A stretch of DNA of 37,551 nucleotides, taken from contig JAUWIB010000010.1 in assembly GCA_030605565.1 (NCBI GenBank), positions 1-37,551 of the forward strand. Direction: 5' to 3'. Of this stretch, positions 24,871 to 32,915 are shown piece by piece (position 1 is the stretch's first letter; the number at the start of each line of letters is the position of its first letter). The notes under the pieces were generated by a model that saw only the letters and a list, made by a program, of their open reading frames with translations, searched no databases and was not told the origin of the DNA. Source of the stretch: a bacterium. Lineage in GTDB: Bacteria; Zixibacteria; MSB-5A5; GN15; FEB-12. The position numbers and the translations under genes are program-made.

Positions 24871-24943
24871 CTCCCCCGGCAAGACTTGAACTTGCGACCC
24901 GCTGATTAACAGTCAGCTGCTCTACCAACTGAGCTACAGGGGA
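24871..24943 (-). tRNA. tRNA-Asn (anticodon GTT)
   Basis: The 73-nt cloverleaf is complete. The acceptor stem TCCCCTG pairs with CGGGGGA (one G-U), the D arm contains AGCTCAGTTGGTAGAGCA-like sequence, the anticodon loop is CTGTTAA, and the T stem GCAAG/CTTGC encloses TTCAAGT. The discriminator is G. CCA is not encoded (CTT follows), unlike the orphan 3' half downstream. A consensus promoter precedes it on the same strand. Confidence 0.95.
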
Positions 24944-24976
24944 GTGTCGTAATGGTACCCATATTGGGCAGGTTCC

Positions 24977-25004
24977 ATTATATTCTTTCTCGGCGTTTTG
25001 TCAA
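24977..25004 (-). promoter_or_regulatory. Consensus sigma-70-type promoter for tRNA-Asn
   Basis: On the minus strand, TTGACA (25004-24999), a 16-bp spacer, then TATAAT (24982-24977). Both hexamers are perfect, and transcription would begin about 27 nt before the mature tRNA 5' end. Confidence 0.75.
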
Positions 25005-25191
25005 CCGGTTTTACCAGCCGTTTTCTTCATGTCGATATTCCAGCAGCCCCGCACCTGCAAACGACTCGTGGAGGCGATCTGAATCGCGCACTGGTGCAAC
25101 GGCGCCCCAGTGTCCCAAATGAAACTCCACACCATAGTCATCGTATAAACAAGCAAAGATATCACATTGGACTGAACCCTGAGGTGACAAG

Positions 25192-26223
25192 ATGAAATGT
25201 TTCCTGAAGATAACTCTGGTAGTGCTGGCCCTGGCGGCCCTGGTGTTCGGCGCCGCCATTGCCAAAAGCTCTCGCTCCGACCGCGGCGCGTGGCTCGGTG
25301 TGGTAACGCAGTCGGTCGACTATGACCTGGCTGAGGCCTTCAATCTTGAGGTCAAATACGGTGTTATCGTAAATGAAGTGGTCGACGACTCCCCGGCGGA
25401 AGAGGCCGGGCTGGAGAACGACGACATTATTGTCTCGGTCGACGGTGAGCGCATCACCGATTACGATGATCTGGTCGATATGCTGACTGAGCATGGGGAG
25501 GGGGAGCAGATCACAATCGGTCTGATCCGTGACGGCAAAGCGCTTGATGTTCAGGTCGAACTGGCCAAACGACCCCGCGGCCGAGGTGATCTGGACTGGC
25601 ATTCTCAGTTCAGTTATGATTACAAAGTCCCGTTCGGACGGAGCCATTCCTATATCGGCGTTCAACTCAGCGATCTCACCGATCAATTGGGTGAGTTCTT
25701 CGGAGTCGAGCGAGGTCGGGGCGCCCTGATCCGGGATGTTGAGAAAGATTCACCGGCTGCAGATGCCGGATTGAAAGCAGGCGATGTTATTGTCTCGATT
25801 GACAGCGACAAGATGCGCGACGCCGGTGATGTGGTCGAGTATATACTCGATACCGACCCTGGCGAGCAGGTCAGTATCACCGTGATGCGTGACAAAGCCG
25901 AGCTTACCGTGGAGGTCGAGGTCGATGAGTCGCCTGGCGGCTCTCGATACGGCAACATCTTCCATGGTTTTAATGGTCTGTCCAGCCTGCGCCACCTGGA
26001 CGCGCTGGATGAGTTGGACGACCTGGACCATGGTCTGAATATCCGCATTCCGAATCTGCATGCCCCGTTGGTCACCGGCTATTTCGATCCGGACGATTTC
26101 GATGGCGGCGAACTCAAGCGTGAGATGAAGAGACTTCGCAAGGAAATGCTGGATATGCAAAAGGAGTTACGTCACGAGATAAACCAGGAACTCGACGAAC
26201 TCCGCGAAATGATCGATAACTGA
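25192..26223 (+). CDS. Exported protein with two PDZ domains and a C-terminal coiled coil
   Basis: The product is 343 residues. An N-terminal signal peptide is clear (MKCFLKITLVVLALAALVFGAAIA). Two PDZ domains follow. The first is about 32-127 (AWLGVVTQ, GVIVNEVVDDSPAEEAGL, NDDIIVSVDG). The second is about 150-245 (SYIGVQL, GALIRDVEKDSPAADAGL, AGDVIVSIDS). The DegP/HtrA serine-protease domain normally found N-terminal to such PDZ domains is missing. A C-terminal helix of about 45 residues (LKREMKRLRKEMLDMQKEL) is highly charged and likely coiled coil. It may be a periplasmic scaffold or a regulator of a separate protease. GAGGTGA lies upstream of ATG 25192. Monocistronic, with its own terminator. 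Confidence 0.88.
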   Translation: MKCFLKITLVVLALAALVFGAAIAKSSRSDRGAWLGVVTQSVDYDLAEAFNLEVKYGVIVNEVVDDSPAEEAGLENDDIIVSVDGERITDYDDLVDMLTEHGEGEQITIGLIRDGKALDVQVELAKRPRGRGDLDWHSQFSYDYKVPFGRSHSYIGVQLSDLTDQLGEFFGVERGRGALIRDVEKDSPAADAGLKAGDVIVSIDSDKMRDAGDVVEYILDTDPGEQVSITVMRDKAELTVEVEVDESPGGSRYGNIFHGFNGLSSLRHLDALDELDDLDHGLNIRIPNLHAPLVTGYFDPDDFDGGELKREMKRLRKEMLDMQKELRHEINQELDELREMIDN

Positions 26224-26265
26224 TTACCTCCGACTTGGACCAGTCATTAAACGGTCTGCTTGTAA

Positions 26266-26298
26266 GAAGCCCCGCCCCCTGCGGGGCTTCGTTTTTGG
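26266..26298 (+). terminator. Intrinsic terminator after the PDZ protein gene
   Basis: GAAGCCCCGC (26266-26275) pairs perfectly with GCGGGGCTTC (26281-26290) around CCCCT, followed by GTTTTTGGTTTTT. Confidence 0.9.
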
Positions 26299-26308
26299 TT
26301 TTTCTTGC

Positions 26309-26336
26309 TTGCTCCCCCTGCGCCCCCCTGTATATT
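26309..26336 (+). promoter_or_regulatory. Promoter of hprK, implying a leaderless transcript
   Basis: TTGCTC (26309-26314), a 16-bp spacer, TATATT (26331-26336). The hprK ATG is at 26345, only 8 bp after the -10 box, so transcription would start at or within a base or two of the start codon. No Shine-Dalgarno sequence precedes the ATG. Confidence 0.45.
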
Positions 26337-26344
26337 GATTGCGT

Positions 26345-27313
26345 ATGTCCAGTATCACTGTTGACAAGTTTTACAGTTCGCGTAACCAGGATCTGGAACT
26401 CACCCTTCTCAATGCTGAGGCGGGACTGAGGAAGGTCATTACCAGTCCGGAATTGCATCGACCCGGGCTGGCACTCACCGGATTCTTTGAGCGGTTTGTC
26501 GGTGAACGGGTACAAGTGCTGGGCGAGACGGAACTCGCATATATTCGTGATCTCGAGCCGGAACGACTGAGAGAGGTCTCCAGTCTGCTGTTTGAGCATG
26601 ATGTGCCGATGGTCATCATCTCCAAGGGCTTTGTCCCGCCGAGTGGATTTCTTGAAGAGGCCGACGAGCACAGTACGGCGGTGTTCTCCAGTCGCCTGAC
26701 CACGGCCGAATTGACCAATCGGCTTTCGGGCTTTCTCGATTTGCTGTTCGCCCCTACCATCAACGTGCATGGGTCGCTGGTCGATGTTTACGGTGTGGGA
26801 CTCCTCTATACCGGCAAATCCGGTATCGGCAAATCGGAGGTGGCGCTGGATCTGGTCGAACGCGGCCATCGCCTGGTGGCGGATGATGTCGTCAAGATAA
26901 CGCGCACAGCGCCCGATGTTATCATCGGTACCAGTTCCGAACTTCTGGGACATCACATGGAAATCCGGGGCGTAGGGATCATTGACATCGAGGAACTGTT
27001 CGGCATCCGAGCCATTCGCATGCAGAAACGAATCGAAGTCGAGGTCAATCTGACCCTGTGGTCGGATAACGAGGAGTATGAACGGTTGGGTATAGAGGAC
27101 AAGCTCACAACGGTACTCGGCTGCGAGTTGCCGGTGGTGAAGGTACCGATATCACCGGGAAAGAATATCACCGTCATCTCCGAAGTAATCGCCATGAACC
27201 ACATGCTGAAAGTGTATGGCGAGAATTCGGCCTTGAAATTCACCAAGAAACTGACGCAGAAAATCAGCCGTCAGTCGCAGACAATGGATTACCTGGAAGC
27301 GGATTACGAGTAG
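26345..27313 (+). CDS. hprK: HPr kinase/phosphorylase
   Basis: The product is 322 residues, typical length. It phosphorylates and dephosphorylates a regulatory serine of HPr-like proteins, linking carbon status to regulation in the cytoplasm. The C-terminal kinase domain has P-loop GKSGIGKS (157-164), the ADDVV catalytic segment (about 178-182) and the family signature EIRGVGIIDI (about 206-215). An N-terminal HprK domain precedes it. No HPr (ptsH), EI or RapZ gene lies nearby, as in other Gram-negative lineages with incomplete PTS. ATG 26345 is preferred to the TTG two codons upstream. It sits just after a strong terminator and has its own promoter. Confidence 0.95.
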   Translation: MSSITVDKFYSSRNQDLELTLLNAEAGLRKVITSPELHRPGLALTGFFERFVGERVQVLGETELAYIRDLEPERLREVSSLLFEHDVPMVIISKGFVPPSGFLEEADEHSTAVFSSRLTTAELTNRLSGFLDLLFAPTINVHGSLVDVYGVGLLYTGKSGIGKSEVALDLVERGHRLVADDVVKITRTAPDVIIGTSSELLGHHMEIRGVGIIDIEELFGIRAIRMQKRIEVEVNLTLWSDNEEYERLGIEDKLTTVLGCELPVVKVPISPGKNITVISEVIAMNHMLKVYGENSALKFTKKLTQKISRQSQTMDYLEADYE

Positions 27314-27347
27314 CCCTCAGCGCCATACTCCCCATCGGCAAAAGAAC

Positions 27348-27376
27348 TTGGCAATTCAGGCTATATATCATATACT
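27348..27376 (+). promoter_or_regulatory. Promoter of the parvulin-S4 operon
   Basis: TTGGCA (27348-27353), a 17-bp spacer, TATACT (27371-27376), 84 bp before ATG 27461. Confidence 0.5.
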
Positions 27377-27460
27377 GTCTGCTCCCGATCCTCCAGGTGG
27401 AGGAACCGGATGGTGTATGCCTTGTAAAAGATAGGATAAAGAATCAAAGGTAGGTATTGA

Positions 27461-29182
27461 ATGATGCAAGCAGGTAAAGCAGTAATACTCATTCTAATCG
27501 TGTTCTTATCGGCCATACTGTCGGGTTGCGGCTCAGGTGGCCGGACGGTTGCAGTTGTGGACGGCTTTGAGATTACGTCCGAGGAGTTTGAGAACTTCTA
27601 CCCGGTGACGTACTATGCCTTTGGCAGCGCTCAGGATGAGTTCGATAAGAAGCGGGAGCGACTGGACAGTCTGATAATAATCCGCATGCTCATCCAGGCT
27701 GCTTACGAACGGGGTCTCGACAGATCAGAAGAACTGGCCCGAGTAGTGCTGGCGAATAAGGACAAGTTCCTCCTGGACATATTGTACCAGAAGGAAGTTG
27801 TGGATAAGGCCTCCGTCAGTGACGCCGAAGTCCATGATTTCTGGGACCATCTTGAATACAAGATTCGCGCCTTGCATATTGTGGTGAGCGATTCCGATAC
27901 GGCCCAGTCTCTTCTTGAGCGCCTTACGAGTGGTGAGAGTTTTGAGAAGCTCGCCTATAAGTATTCAATTGATCCCTCGGCCAGGAAAAACAAGGGTGAC
28001 CTGGGCTATTTCACATGGGGGGCGCTGGTGGATGAGGTGCAGGAAGTTGCCTTCAAGATGGAACCGGGAGAGCTATCCCCGCCAGTCAAGTCTAACCTTG
28101 GTTACCATCTGGTCAAGCTGGTGGACAAGCTGCCGAACGAGCAACGCCGCGAGTTCGAGTCGATGAAGGTCGATTTGCGGCAGCAGATCATCCAGCGCAA
28201 ACAGTACATGCGCCAACGGAAATTCTTCGATGAGATCAGCGAGAAGTACCCGGTGACGATCGACACCACTACTTGTGCCTACCTGCTGCACAAGCGCTCT
28301 GATATGTACCCACCAATGCTCCTGGAGACGCTTCCCAGGAACGATTTCGATCTGGAGCAGCTTGATCGCAATGAACGAGAGTTGATACTCGGTTCATGGG
28401 ACGGCGGCCAGGTGACGGTCCTTGAGTACCTGACCGAAATCCAGAAAATCCCATCCAACCTGCGACCTGATCTGGACTGCTATGACTCATTGGCCCTGGT
28501 CATCTCGGCCATCAAGCGCTCCGACGTCCTGGTGACCATGGCTCACCGACGCGGGCTCGACAGTGATCCCCAGGTGATCCGCAAGCTCAGGCTGTTCAAA
28601 GAGTATACCATGGCCGACCTGATGCGTAGCGACTCGATTCCCAAGCCGCCGCCGCCCGATGACGGCGTCATCCGAATGTACTATGATAAGCATTCGGAGG
28701 AGTTTACCAATCCGGCCACGTATCATGTCTATGAAATACTTCTGGCCGACGAATTGAAGGCGCTTGATCTCAAGAAGAACATCAAGAACGAAGCGAAATT
28801 CAGAGAGACGGCGCTGGAACTTTCAGAACGTCCGGGCAAACGCGTCCTTGAAGGGGATCTCGGTTACATCACGCGCAGAAAGTATCCCGAAATCTACGAC
28901 CTGGCGCGCAAAACCCCGGTGGGGACGATTGGTGGGCCGGTGGTGACTCGAGGCAAGTACTCCATCTTCTGGGTGACCGATAAGACCGAGTCCGAGTTGA
29001 AGGACTATCTTGGAGTCAAGCGAGATATTTCTCAGAAGCTAAGCGTACAAAATGAACAGAAGGCTTTTGCAGCCTGGGTCGAACAGCGTGGCCAGGAAAC
29101 CAGCATCGAGATCTATGAGGACGCCTTGTGGAGCACGATAAACATGGACAAGTATCCTGATGAGGAAGAATCGGGCTCATAA
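27461..29182 (+). CDS. Peptidyl-prolyl isomerase lipoprotein with two parvulin-type domains
   Basis: The product is 573 residues. A lipoprotein signal peptide ends in the lipobox LSGC (Cys about 23), so it is probably anchored to the periplasmic face of a membrane. A SurA-N-like helical region follows (SLIIIRMLIQAAYERG). The first parvulin domain is about 130-225 (IRALHIVV, GDLGYFTWG, GYHLVKLVDK). A second, more divergent one is about 420-520 (YHVYEILL, EGDLGYITRRKYPE). It probably assists folding of exported or outer-membrane proteins. AAGGTAGG lies upstream of ATG 27461. The 3' end overlaps the next gene by 23 bp, so the two are coupled. Confidence 0.9.
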   Translation: MMQAGKAVILILIVFLSAILSGCGSGGRTVAVVDGFEITSEEFENFYPVTYYAFGSAQDEFDKKRERLDSLIIIRMLIQAAYERGLDRSEELARVVLANKDKFLLDILYQKEVVDKASVSDAEVHDFWDHLEYKIRALHIVVSDSDTAQSLLERLTSGESFEKLAYKYSIDPSARKNKGDLGYFTWGALVDEVQEVAFKMEPGELSPPVKSNLGYHLVKLVDKLPNEQRREFESMKVDLRQQIIQRKQYMRQRKFFDEISEKYPVTIDTTTCAYLLHKRSDMYPPMLLETLPRNDFDLEQLDRNERELILGSWDGGQVTVLEYLTEIQKIPSNLRPDLDCYDSLALVISAIKRSDVLVTMAHRRGLDSDPQVIRKLRLFKEYTMADLMRSDSIPKPPPPDDGVIRMYYDKHSEEFTNPATYHVYEILLADELKALDLKKNIKNEAKFRETALELSERPGKRVLEGDLGYITRRKYPEIYDLARKTPVGTIGGPVVTRGKYSIFWVTDKTESELKDYLGVKRDISQKLSVQNEQKAFAAWVEQRGQETSIEIYEDALWSTINMDKYPDEEESGS

Positions 29183-30497
29183 GGGCAAATCCTTTTCGAC
29201 CATCTGGCGACGATCCCTGTTCTGGGTGATTGCGCTGTCATTGGTGGCGGCTGCGGGTCGAGGCCAGCGCGAACCGGTCGACAAGATAGTGGCGATCGTC
29301 GGTGATCAGGTGATACTGGCCTCAGAACTGGCCGGGCAGATCCAGTTCGTGGCGCTGCAGACGGGAAGAGAACCCAAAACCGAGCGCGAATTGGAGGAGT
29401 TTCAGTTCGAGGTGCTGGATCAGATGATCTCCGATCAGCTTTTCCTGATTGCCGCGCGCAAGGATACCGCTATAAGCGTGCGCGATGATGAGGTCGATCA
29501 GGCCCTTGACGAACGCATCGCTGCCATTTCGAAGAACTTCCCCACCGAGCAGGCTTTTCTCGACGCCGTGGCTGCCGAAGGACTCACGCTTCGCGATCTC
29601 AGGAAACGGTTCCAGTCTGAAGTCAAGAATCAGATGCTCAAACAGCGATTCATCCAGAAGAAGTTGTCTGGTGTCTCTATTTCGCGGCACGAAGTGGAGC
29701 AGTTTTACGACCAGTTTCGCGACTCTATCCCGGTCCAACCGGAGGCAGTCAAGATGGCTCATATCCTCCTGACCGTCCAGCCGTCTTCGGAGGTTGAGGA
29801 CTCCGTTAAGGAACTTGCAACGCGCTTGCGTCAACAGATTCTTGACGGCGCCGACCTCGCCGCCGTGTCCGAGGAACATTCGTCGCTGGGTGCCGGCCAT
29901 AATGGCGGCGACTTGGGCTGGATTTCCCGTGATGATGTCGTGGAGGAATTCGCCCGCCCCGCTTTTCAGTTACAAGTGGGTGATATCTCGGGCGTAGTGC
30001 GCACACCCTTTGGTTTTCATGTGATCAAGTGCGAGGGCAAACGTGACGATCGACTGCGGCTACGACACCTGCTATTGGCCGTGCCGCCGTCGGTCGATGA
30101 CACCACCCGCACCGCAGCTTTGGCTGATTCGTTGCTGCATGCCGTACGCGAAGGCGCATCGTTTGAGGAAACGGCCAAGATGTTCTCCGTCGACAACGAA
30201 ACCCGTGCTCAAGGGGGTGAATTGGGCTGGTTTGCGCTGACCAACCTTCCGCCTGAGTTTGCATCCGCCGTGGCCGGCTGGAAAACGCCCGGGGAACTGC
30301 GAGGTCCGGTGGCGACCCAGTACGGAATGCATATTCTCAAGTTGCTTGAGTATCAGGCGGAAAAAGAATATACCCTGGAAGACGACTACGACGCCATCAA
30401 AGAACTTGGCCGCCAGGACAAGACCGGACGGTTAGTCGACGAGTGGATTGAGCAGATCAAAGCTGAGACCTTCATCGAGAATCGCATGGTGAACTGA
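29160..30497 (+). CDS. surA: SurA-like periplasmic chaperone/peptidyl-prolyl isomerase
   Basis: The product is 445 residues, close to SurA length. The N-terminus has a basic then hydrophobic stretch (SLFWVIALSLVAAAG), a signal peptide or anchor. The SurA core opens with VDKIVAIVGDQVILASEL and is followed by helices (LDQMISDQLFLIAARKD). Two parvulin domains lie at about 200-295 (MAHILLTV, NGGDLGWISRDD, FGFHVIKCEG) and 300-400 (RLRHLLLAV, GGELGWFALTNLPPEF, GMHILKLLEY). It should escort outer-membrane proteins across the periplasm. It overlaps the preceding lipoprotein gene, and its TGA shares one base with the next gene's ATG, so the three form one coupled operon. Confidence 0.93.
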   Translation: MRKNRAHKGKSFSTIWRRSLFWVIALSLVAAAGRGQREPVDKIVAIVGDQVILASELAGQIQFVALQTGREPKTERELEEFQFEVLDQMISDQLFLIAARKDTAISVRDDEVDQALDERIAAISKNFPTEQAFLDAVAAEGLTLRDLRKRFQSEVKNQMLKQRFIQKKLSGVSISRHEVEQFYDQFRDSIPVQPEAVKMAHILLTVQPSSEVEDSVKELATRLRQQILDGADLAAVSEEHSSLGAGHNGGDLGWISRDDVVEEFARPAFQLQVGDISGVVRTPFGFHVIKCEGKRDDRLRLRHLLLAVPPSVDDTTRTAALADSLLHAVREGASFEETAKMFSVDNETRAQGGELGWFALTNLPPEFASAVAGWKTPGELRGPVATQYGMHILKLLEYQAEKEYTLEDDYDAIKELGRQDKTGRLVDEWIEQIKAETFIENRMVN

Positions 30498-30748
30498 TGC
30501 GTATCGATGACTTTCTTTCGACCGTTGGCGTGATCAAACGGCGTACCATCGCCAAGGAACTGGCCCGGAACGGTCTCGTCCATGTTAACGACCGCCGAGT
30601 AAAGCCGGCTTACCAGGTCAAGCCGAATGATATCATTGCCATCCGGGGTACGCACCCGACTACGGTCGAAGTGCTCGATATCCCCAGCGGTTCGGTGCCG
30701 AAGGAACGCCGCGAGGAATTTTTTCGCCAACTGCCCCTCAAAAAGTAG
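30497..30748 (+). CDS. Small S4-domain RNA-binding protein (Hsp15/RqcP-like)
   Basis: The product is 83 residues, almost wholly one S4 domain: MRIDDFLSTVGVIKRRTIAKEL, then NGLVHVNDRRVKPAYQVKPNDII. Stand-alone S4 proteins of this size (Hsp15, RqcP) bind rRNA or stalled large ribosomal subunits. Which function applies here cannot be told from sequence alone. The start overlaps the stop of the surA-like gene by one base (TGATG). It ends the operon. Confidence 0.9.
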   Translation: MRIDDFLSTVGVIKRRTIAKELARNGLVHVNDRRVKPAYQVKPNDIIAIRGTHPTTVEVLDIPSGSVPKERREEFFRQLPLKK

Positions 30749-30921
30749 ACCGACATTATCCACGTAAGCTCGTGCTGTCCTTGCCCTTAGCAGTCTTGTC
30801 AACCATCGCCCTACTGTAACAACTCGGGAAGACCGCCCTGTGCTTGACTTCGGTCAAGGGGATATATGGATCCATGCCGTATACTCTTGAAAACGAAAGT
30901 GGTTTTGTCTAAGGAGAAAGC

Positions 30922-31695
30922 ATGGCCGTAAGAAAAATAATCTTGATTGACGAAGAAAAGTGCGATGGTTGTGGAGATTGTGTAACTGCCTGTGACGAAG
31001 GCGCCATAAAGATCATCGACGGCAAGGCGAAGCTGGTCGGCGATATTCTCTGTGACGGTTTCGGCGCCTGTCTGGGTGAGTGCCCTCAGGGAGCGTTGAC
31101 AATTGAGGAGCGTGAGGCGGTGGCTTTTGATGAGCAAGCTGTAGAGCAGCACCTGGCCCGTATGAATCAGCCATTGCCCGCTGCGCCACTGACCGGTGGC
31201 TGCCCCGGTACGGCTATGAGACAATTCAAGGCGCCGGTGGCGACACCGGTGGCAGCACCGTCCGCAGCTTCGACCAACGTATCACAGCCGGTTTACCCCT
31301 CGCTGTTGGGCCACTGGCCGATCCAGCTGATGTTAGTGCCGCCCGGTGCCCCGTTCTTGCAGGGCGCGGATTTGGTGGTCTGTGCCGATTGTGTGCCGTT
31401 CACGGTGCCGGATTTCCACGCTCGGTATTTGCAGGGACGAGCCATACTGGTCGGTTGTCCCAAGCTTGACGATTTGAACTATTACTGCGAGAAACTGCAG
31501 GCAATCTTTCAGCAGGCGAAGCCGAGCCGCATCACCGTGCTGCGGATGGAGGTCCCATGCTGCGGCGGGATCACCGATGCTGTCTTACAGGCGCGGGAAC
31601 GGAGCGTGCCGCACGTGCCGACCGAGGTGCATACGATTGGCGTGCGAGGCGGTATCCGTCAGGAGGCGGTGGCGGCTGGAACGACCGGGAATTGA
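30922..31695 (+). CDS. 4Fe-4S ferredoxin-domain protein of an anaerobic redox/stress operon
   Basis: The product is 257 residues. The N-terminus is a two-cluster ferredoxin, CDGCGDCVTAC and CDGFGACLGECP. A Pro/Ala-rich linker (about 100-125) leads to a C-terminal domain with conserved cysteines: CADCVPF, GCPKLDD and VPCCGG. That domain is common in proteins annotated only as 4Fe-4S ferredoxin in strict anaerobes. It likely donates electrons to the membrane polyferredoxin encoded 20 bp downstream or to a cytosolic acceptor. AAGGAG precedes ATG 30922. A TTGAC-TTCG-GTCAA hairpin (30844-30857) lies in the upstream region and could be an operator. Confidence 0.85.
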   Translation: MAVRKIILIDEEKCDGCGDCVTACDEGAIKIIDGKAKLVGDILCDGFGACLGECPQGALTIEEREAVAFDEQAVEQHLARMNQPLPAAPLTGGCPGTAMRQFKAPVATPVAAPSAASTNVSQPVYPSLLGHWPIQLMLVPPGAPFLQGADLVVCADCVPFTVPDFHARYLQGRAILVGCPKLDDLNYYCEKLQAIFQQAKPSRITVLRMEVPCCGGITDAVLQARERSVPHVPTEVHTIGVRGGIRQEAVAAGTTGN

Positions 31696-31715
31696 GGATA
31701 CCATTCGAGGATTGT

Positions 31716-32870
31716 ATGGACGGCGACATCGAGACCACGACTGCAGCGCCCTATAGCAGTCAGACGAAAAACTATCGCCTCGAGGCGCCGATCGGCAAGT
31801 ATCGCCTGGCCGTTCAAGTCGCTTTCGTTCTCGTTTGTCTCTGGATCGGGATCGAGTTTCATTACTTTGTGCGCTATCTGGAGTCGGGCGGGTTGGCCAC
31901 ATGGGTTGCTCGTCCGCCGGGTGCGGAGGCGTTCCTGCCCATCAGTTCGTTGATGAGCATCTATTACTTCGCCCTCACCGGCGAGATACATCCGGCCCAT
32001 CCGGCCGGGTTCTTCATTCTTATCGCCATCCTGGTAGTATCGCTGCTGTTCGGTAAATCATTCTGTTCGTGGATATGTCCGGTCGGTTTGCTTTCAGAGT
32101 CACTGGGCGACTGGTCGGAGAAACTGTTCGGTCGCAAGATGAAACTCGCACGCTTTCCGGACTACCCGCTAAGGAGCATCAAGTATCTGCTCTTAGCCTT
32201 CTTTGTCTACGCCATCTTCTTTCTGATGACGGCCGCATCTCTAAAGAGCTTTTTGGATAGCGACTACAACCTGGTCGCCGATGTCAAGATGTACTACTTC
32301 TTCGCCGACATTTCGTCGTTCGTGCTGTGGACGCTGATCGTACTATTTGTGCTGTCGTTCTTCGTGCGCAACTTCTGGTGCCGGTACTTGTGTCCATACG
32401 GCGCGCTCCTGGGCGCACTCTCATTGTTGCGACCGTTCAAGATCCGTCGTAATCTATCTTCGTGTATCGACTGCGCCGAATGTGCCAACGTGTGTCCTTC
32501 AAACATCAAGGTGGACAAAGTCATTAGTGTCGTCTCTGACGAATGCACCACCTGTCTTAGCTGTCTTGATGTCTGTCCGGTGCCCCAGACGCTCGAACTC
32601 AAATCAAGTCCGAGAGGCTTCAACGTATCCAGAAAAACGGTCGCCATCGGTGTGGTGGCAGTTTATATTGTGGTTTGTGCTATCGGGTTAATTTCCGGTA
32701 ATTGGGACAACAATCTTACTCGAGACGAATACTTGTATCATCAGAAGTACCTGCAAAGCTATGGCCACCCTACCGGCATGGCTGAGATCGATGAACTGAA
32801 TGAGCAGTCCAATGAGACTAACACTGCCGACCCCGGCTCTCAGGGTCAGAGCGAGAATCCGGGTCGGTAA
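31716..32870 (+). CDS. Membrane-bound polyferredoxin (NapH/NosR/CcoG-like 4Fe-4S protein)
   Basis: The product is 384 residues. Five to six transmembrane helices are visible (for example LAVQVAFVLVCLWIGIEF, FFILIAILVVSLLFG, FVLWTLIVLFVLSFFV, IGVVAVYIVVCAIGL). Cys motifs FCSWICPVG and WCRYLCPYG flank the central helices, as in NapH/NosR-type proteins. Two [4Fe-4S] motifs follow, CIDCAECANVCP and CTTCLSCLDVCPVP. It should pass electrons between the quinone pool or membrane and the ferredoxin encoded upstream. ATG 31716 has GAGG 5 bp upstream. A longer frame from 31557 would lie inside the ferredoxin gene and is rejected. Confidence 0.88.
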   Translation: MDGDIETTTAAPYSSQTKNYRLEAPIGKYRLAVQVAFVLVCLWIGIEFHYFVRYLESGGLATWVARPPGAEAFLPISSLMSIYYFALTGEIHPAHPAGFFILIAILVVSLLFGKSFCSWICPVGLLSESLGDWSEKLFGRKMKLARFPDYPLRSIKYLLLAFFVYAIFFLMTAASLKSFLDSDYNLVADVKMYYFFADISSFVLWTLIVLFVLSFFVRNFWCRYLCPYGALLGALSLLRPFKIRRNLSSCIDCAECANVCPSNIKVDKVISVVSDECTTCLSCLDVCPVPQTLELKSSPRGFNVSRKTVAIGVVAVYIVVCAIGLISGNWDNNLTRDEYLYHQKYLQSYGHPTGMAEIDELNEQSNETNTADPGSQGQSENPGR

Positions 32871-32915
32871 CTAATAGGGAGAGGTACACAAGGCTCCCCA
32901 ACCGAGGATAAACCC

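Noticed and set aside
31557-31715. Longer start of the polyferredoxin inside the ferredoxin gene
   Set aside because: Residues encoded there are Arg/Gly/Ala-rich frame noise; ATG 31716 has a Shine-Dalgarno and precedes the first membrane helix.
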